A DNA stretch of 24,883 bases from Pilasporangium apinafurcum. Taxonomy: Eukaryota > Oomycota > Peronosporomycetes > Pythiales > Pythiaceae. Positions within the stretch are counted from its first letter, which is position 1; each line of letters starts with the position of its first letter. The translations under genes and the position numbers were made by a program. This document shows, one piece after another, positions 20,826-24,883 of the stretch. The notes beneath the pieces are model-generated. The model was not told the origin of the DNA. It was given only the letters and a program-made list of their open reading frames with translations, and searched no databases. The DNA lies in NCBI GenBank assembly GCA_001600495.1, contig BCKE01000006.1, positions 507,399-532,281 on the forward strand, in the 5' to 3' direction.

Positions 20826-22214
20826 CTATTGCACGCTGACACCCACACCAGCGAGCAATGCAGTTTCGACTTCGTCCTGCACAACATCGAACTTGGCGTT
20901 GATTGTGCGTCCTACCATGGCACAAATACTGCCCAGCTTGTGCGCTTGTTTTACACTGTGAGTTGCTGAGTGGATCACGTCAGCAAATACGCGGAAGCAC
21001 GTTTGTGAGATCGTGATTGGATCTGGTCGTGAGCTGCTTTTCCGAAAGACAATCCATCCTTGCTCATGTAAACGAACCGACGAATCTGTAGGTAACAGCA
21101 TCACTGACCGCCACACGAAGATCACACGGTCGGGCTCGACAAATTTTCGAAGTGATGTACGACCATGAACAGTCACATTGCTACTCTTTTCCTCGACTAA
21201 GATGGAAAAACTCTTGGAGAGACTATTTGCTGTAGGCTTGCATGACTAGAAAATGCAAATATATGTTAGTTCAGTACACAAGAAATGATCGTGTCATGAA
21301 AGCCTACATGTTGGTGGTAGTGGCTGGTCTGAATCAGCTTGCCTGTGATTAGTCCCCATATCGCTGCACCACTTTCTTTCAGACTATATGGCAATGGTAC
21401 AACCTCTTTCATCTCCACAACCATGCCATGTTTCGGGTCATGTCGGAGTTCCAACGTTCGAGCGGCGTGGTCAGTTAAATCGAAAATATTATCAGTCTCC
21501 AGGTACAATCTTTCCACTCCACGCTCGAGGTCTGTGTATGAAATTGACTCGTTTCCATCAAAGAAGTCCCTTGGAGCCCGATCTGACTGTCCAAAGAGAA
21601 ATTCATGGTCCTAAAAACATTAAATATATAGATTCAGCATGTACAAAAAAGATAACGGCAACAGCACCCAGCCTTACCTCCATATTGACATGGTTGACCA
21701 GCGCCTCTTCTAGGTAGCGTGCCAGCTTAATCTGTCGTGTCAACAATGCCTTCAATTTGCGGTTTGTTATTTCTGATTTCTGGCGTTGTGTATACTGTCG
21801 TAGTGCCATTTTAATCCATATGGACGCTAATTCCGGTTTCTCATTCGAAAATGAATCGCTTGCATCGTTCAATACCAACTGCGCAACACAGTCTGGACGA
21901 CCATGAACACGTCGAAGATTCTGCAGTCGTTTTTCCAATTCCTGCACCTGTACGCGCAATGCACGCAACTCTGCTTGCCATCGTGCGCGATAATAATTTG
22001 GTCCTTTCACTGCCTTTGTCTTTTGCGGTTTGAAGTCGTTGTTGTTATTGCCATTCTTGTCCTTTGTGCCATCGATTGCCTCGGTGACAACAGGTGGATG
22101 AGAAAGATCGCCTGATATCGGTGCTTCTATGTCTGTGTGCTCATATTGAAAGCAGTTATCGATGAACGCCAGCGCTTCTTCCAACGAAGCCTCGTCCTGC
22201 AACAAGAAGCTCAT
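20826..22214 (-). CDS. C1: short bZIP-like / START-like protein (419 aa, 3 exons)
   Basis: Minus-strand exons 22214-21678, 21610-21308 and 21245-20826, phase 0, introns 67 and 62 nt. Start ATG of MSFLLQDEASLEEALAFIDN. The linker is short with an Asn run; basic region GPNYYRARWQAELRAL at about 72-88, much less basic than in clades A and B; zipper LRALRVQVQELEKRLQNL; second helix IWIKMALRQYTQRQKSE at about 133. Exon 2: DHEFLFGQSDRAPRDFF, with a helix VERLYLETDNIF and ending SHYHQH. Exon 3: VEPDRVIFVWRSVMLLP and a C-terminal helix. The divergent basic region, with Trp and two Tyr where DNA-contacting residues are expected, makes DNA binding doubtful; it may act as a dimer partner. Divergent from C2 across 195 bp. 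Confidence 0.85.
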
Positions 22215-22409
22215 GCTTTTGTCTGACAAATTACGAACGTCCTCCTCGCGTTGCTGTAGAGGATTATCCTTTTATATCCAATCAAATTATCCAAACGTGA
22301 AATTATTTTTATAAACAGCCAATGAAATTGTGTTATCAGAAGCAAATTGACCAATGATAACAATTAAATGAATGAACCCATCGAAGAAGTCTAATGAGAG
22401 ACAATTCAA
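22215..22409. promoter_or_regulatory. Compact divergent promoter of C1 and C2
   Basis: 195 bp between two start codons. Three CCAAT boxes lie on the plus strand (22278-22282, 22319-22323, 22351-22355). The minus strand carries TATAAAAGG at 22268-22276, 54-62 bp before the C1 start. A CCAAT box in a similar TTTATATCCAATCA context occurs upstream of A3 (5906-5910). A shared bidirectional promoter is inferred. Confidence 0.6.
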
Positions 22410-23748
22410 ATGACTTTCTTGTTGAAAAAGGAAGATCAGACAACTGTAGAAGCAGCATTGGAGCTCATTGATGCATATCATAGGAGCAACAACAATGACG
22501 GCATCGGTAATAGCAGCGACGAACTCGTTACTCCATCTCTTTCTTCGGGAAAAGCTGGCAAAAGACAAAAAAAACACAATAATCGCTCAAGAGAGCGACG
22601 ACAAAAAGAACTTCGTTTGCTGAGAACTCAGGTGCAGGAACTGGAAACCGAATTGCAGTATTTAAAGCGCATATCGTGCGATTCACGTACACCCCTACAG
22701 CTGTTTAGTGGTGGCAGAAATAATGAACGTGGTCAGCCAGCAAAGCCTCAACTAGCTACAATTTGGATCAACATGGTCATTCGACAACACCAGCAACGAC
22801 AGCGATCGGAAATGACGAATCGTAAACTAAAGAGGGTTGTAGAAGAGCAGTTCGAAATCACCAAATATCTCGAAGATACCCTGATAAAGACAATGACATT
22901 GGAGGTGAGTGCATTAGGATGGTGATCTAGCCAAAAGTTAGGAAGCAATTGTCTCTAATAACTGTCTGTGCTCGTGTAGGATCTGGACATTATTTTTGGA
23001 AGATATCCCCAAATCCATCGCGATCACTTCGCTGGAAATGACGCGATAATCTATGAAGAGCTAGCGAGTGGAATGGAGAAATTGTATCTGGACGTGGACA
23101 GCATGCTGGCAGCAACTGGACTGGACGCACAGGAGACAATTGCTCGTGCCGTGGAGATTAAGCATAATCCTCTCCTGGGTGGTTATGTAGAGATGAGAGA
23201 TATCTCTTTCTGGTCGTATAATTTTAAGGAAAGCAGTACTGCGCTGTGGCTGATGCTTAGTAAGAGGATGCTGCAGACTGATTTGCACCATCAACATGTA
23301 CGTTGTCTGTATGCGTCTAGTAATTCCATGATCAAACCAGTGGCCATATTTGACTTTATTCTCCATAGAGAATAAAAACTGTCGATAATGACCTTGAAAA
23401 AAGCTATTTCATGGTGATATGCGATGAAGATGGGGAGCTTTTCAAAGTTTTTTCGCGGATATGGAGGCAGATCGCCTCGTGATTGTGTACAGATCACTCT
23501 TGACTGCACCAATGGATGTGCTTCGCGTTCGCGAAGAAACGTGGATTGCTCTAGGGAGATCCGCAAGCGATGATTTCGCTTTGGCACAAATGTGTCTTCG
23601 CTGGATGGACGACCATGATTTTGTCACAAATGTTCGCCAAAATGTACATCAACTCAAGAAATTGGTCATGCAGGCGCTTTATGAGAAGATAGATAGCTCG
23701 CACCAGCTCATCGAGTATGTTTTACTTGAAAATGCCGCGCCAGTATAA
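22410..23748 (+). CDS. C2: short bZIP-like / START-like gene with a one-base frameshift
   Basis: Exons 22410-22904, 22980-23297 and 23369-23748; introns 75 and 71 nt, phase 0. Start ATG of MTFLLKKEDQTTVEAALELI. Basic region HNNRSRERRQKELRLL at about 57-72, zipper LRTQVQELETELQYL, second helix IWINMVIRQHQQRQRSE at about 118. Exon 2: DLDIIFGRYPQIHRDHF, helix MEKLYLDVDSML, ending LHHQH like C1. Exon 3 opens RIKTVDNDLEKSYFMV and runs to ELFKV, but the EADRLVIVYRSLL signature that must follow is in another frame, one base off. The break falls at a run of six T (about 23448-23453). Without a correction the START-like half is lost. Either a homopolymer sequencing error or a young pseudogene. Length would be about 397 residues. 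Confidence 0.72.
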
Positions 23749-24386
23749 TGAATTTACCCCACTAAGGTGCTACCAGTATCTATACAATCACTTTGTTCTT
23801 ATATCATGCGGCCACCTCATAGTATGGCATATCAAAATAACTGAAGTAAACCATAATGCATCCACCAACAACACTGACCCACTCAGTGCATGCACTCACC
23901 AGTCGCCTTGAAGAGTCAAGCCAATCTCATAAATTTTCTGTTGAGGGTCCAATATTAGTATGCTTGAGCAGTGGAGTGAATGAATACATATGTAGTTAAT
24001 ACAAATGTCCAGAAAATTGCATTATGTTCCTGCCATATTAGCGATAGAAGCGTTTCGACGAGAGCCCAATGAAGGAGTTTCAGTGATGGTCGTTAAGTAG
24101 CGCTCGCTATTATTTTACGCCTGTAAATTCCATTGTTAGTCATCAGTCAGCAATGATCCATCCAAGAATAGAGTCCACTGGCGTTGTGCTTGGGTGCACA
24201 GTTGCTGCATAGCGAGTAATTCCATGCAACTGTTTCTCGTCTAATTTGGGGTCTTTGAGAACAGGACGGATGCCCACTATGTAGTCATATCATTATTTTC
24301 CAAGTCTTCCATTTGCAAGACGCCAACAATTCTCCGCTGATAGCAGCGTTGACAACGACTCGTTCCGTTACCACTACAGCGACACG
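23749..24386. other. Intergenic between C2 and the right-edge gene
   Basis: Mostly AT-rich, without family exons. The only protein-like frame is on the minus strand at 24143-24289 (48 codons, including KLDEKQLHGITRYAATVHPS), with no start codon and no motif I recognise; it could be a last exon or a fragment. Confidence 0.35.
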
Positions 24387-24883
24387 ATGAGAATTTCAAT
24401 CCGAAGAGCGCTCATTCTGACCTTTAACCTCATCTCAACATTTCTCACACTCTTTACCGGTCTACGTGAGAATCCATTGATCGTCTATGTCACAGGGAAA
24501 TACGACAGCATCCGCTCACGGCTCATTCAAGGAACAATCAATTATGACACCATTCGAGGCGAATTGTTGCGTAAAGAGATGTTGATCGATCTCGTAGACA
24601 TGGGAAAGAACTATCGCTTCTTCTCTGCACCGACACGTACACCTTCCAATGTTGGGATGGAACGAAGTGTTTGTTTGCGGGTAAATTCGATCAATGCGTC
24701 GGTTTTAAACATTTACTTTGACGATGTTTGGGGTANTGGNCCNCGNCGNACNNNNGTGAATCTGCATAGTATCTCAGCTCCAAACTGTGGTGTTATCAAT
24801 TTTAGACCCGAGTGGTTGGAAACTCAATGTATCGAGACCATGCATGGCAACAATGTGACAGGATGCTATCAATACATTCTCGA
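24387..24883 (+). CDS. Unidentified membrane-anchored protein, 5' part only
   Basis: Frame open from ATG 24387 to the window end (165 codons), running through the ambiguous bases. After a short basic start (MRISIRRA) there is one hydrophobic segment, LILTFNLISTFLTLFTGL, residues about 9-26, which could be a signal anchor or a first membrane span. The rest is mixed polar sequence with several Cys and Asn. The frame is also open upstream to 24284 without an ATG, so an extra 5' exon is possible. I do not recognise the family. It has no bZIP or START feature, so it marks the right border of the cluster. Bases 24736-24755 contain 10 N. Confidence 0.6.
   Translation, partial: MRISIRRALILTFNLISTFLTLFTGLRENPLIVYVTGKYDSIRSRLIQGTINYDTIRGELLRKEMLIDLVDMGKNYRFFSAPTRTPSNVGMERSVCLRVNSINASVLNIYFDDVWGXXXXXXXVNLHSISAPNCGVINFRPEWLETQCIETMHGNNVTGCYQYIL

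Noticed and set aside
1-24883. CRISPR array, tRNA, rRNA, retrotransposon LTRs or viral insertion
   Set aside because: No spaced direct repeats, cloverleaf-like segments, long direct terminal repeats, or polymerase, capsid or integrase motifs were seen by eye.

Overview
This is eukaryotic nuclear DNA, most likely from an oomycete (water mould). The reasons are genes of about 1.2-1.8 kb with short phase-0 GT-AG introns (mostly 62-107 nt), initiator-like start-site motifs of the oomycete type (TCATTTCGCAA-like) 50-110 bp upstream of several start codons, and the dominant gene family itself: bZIP-like plus START-like proteins that I recall as expanded in oomycetes. I cannot fix the order or genus.

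The window is mainly a cluster of 11 genes and 2 decayed copies of one family. I label them by clade. Clade A: A1 (-, 672-2449), A2 (-, 2777-3970, no START domain), A3 (+, 6101-7756), A4 (+, 8977-10621), A5 (-, 10910-12498), A6 (+, 12968-14696). Clade B: pseudogene psiB0 (-, 14772-15230), B1 (-, 15421-17092), B2 (-, 17378-18330, no START domain), B3 (-, 18656-20235), pseudogene psiB4 (-, 20340-20566). Clade C: C1 (-, 20826-22214) and C2 (+, 22410-23748, with a one-base frameshift). Paralogues sort by position, as expected for local tandem duplication with inversions.

The full-length architecture is the same throughout. Exon 1 carries a short N-terminal acidic/hydrophobic motif (M-[STP]-F-L-L-E...EEALxFIDE), a basic region plus leucine zipper, and a second conserved helical segment (W..[AV]..Q..R..SERENIRL...). 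Exon 2 carries a linker helix and the start of a START-like lipid-binding fold. Exon 3 carries the rest of that fold, with the signature E-x-D-R-[VIL]-[VI]-[YIF]-[VI]-[WY], and a C-terminal helix. Introns sit at the same two places, phase 0, in every full-length member. Inferred role: nuclear DNA-binding proteins coupled to a ligand pocket, analogous in layout to plant HD-Zip III/IV (zipper plus START) proteins. No experiment is visible here. The basic regions are non-canonical: the invariant bZIP Asn is replaced or displaced in every copy.

Other content: a 1,064-bp Tc1/mariner-type transposon remnant between A3 and A4 (7822-8885) with 27-bp terminal inverted repeats and a truncated transposase; a gene-poor stretch 3971-6100 with a small inverted duplication; an unidentified open frame at the left edge (144-440); and an unidentified membrane-anchored gene running off the right edge (24387 onward) that contains a run of N bases mostly at codon third positions. 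No tRNA, rRNA or CRISPR was seen.
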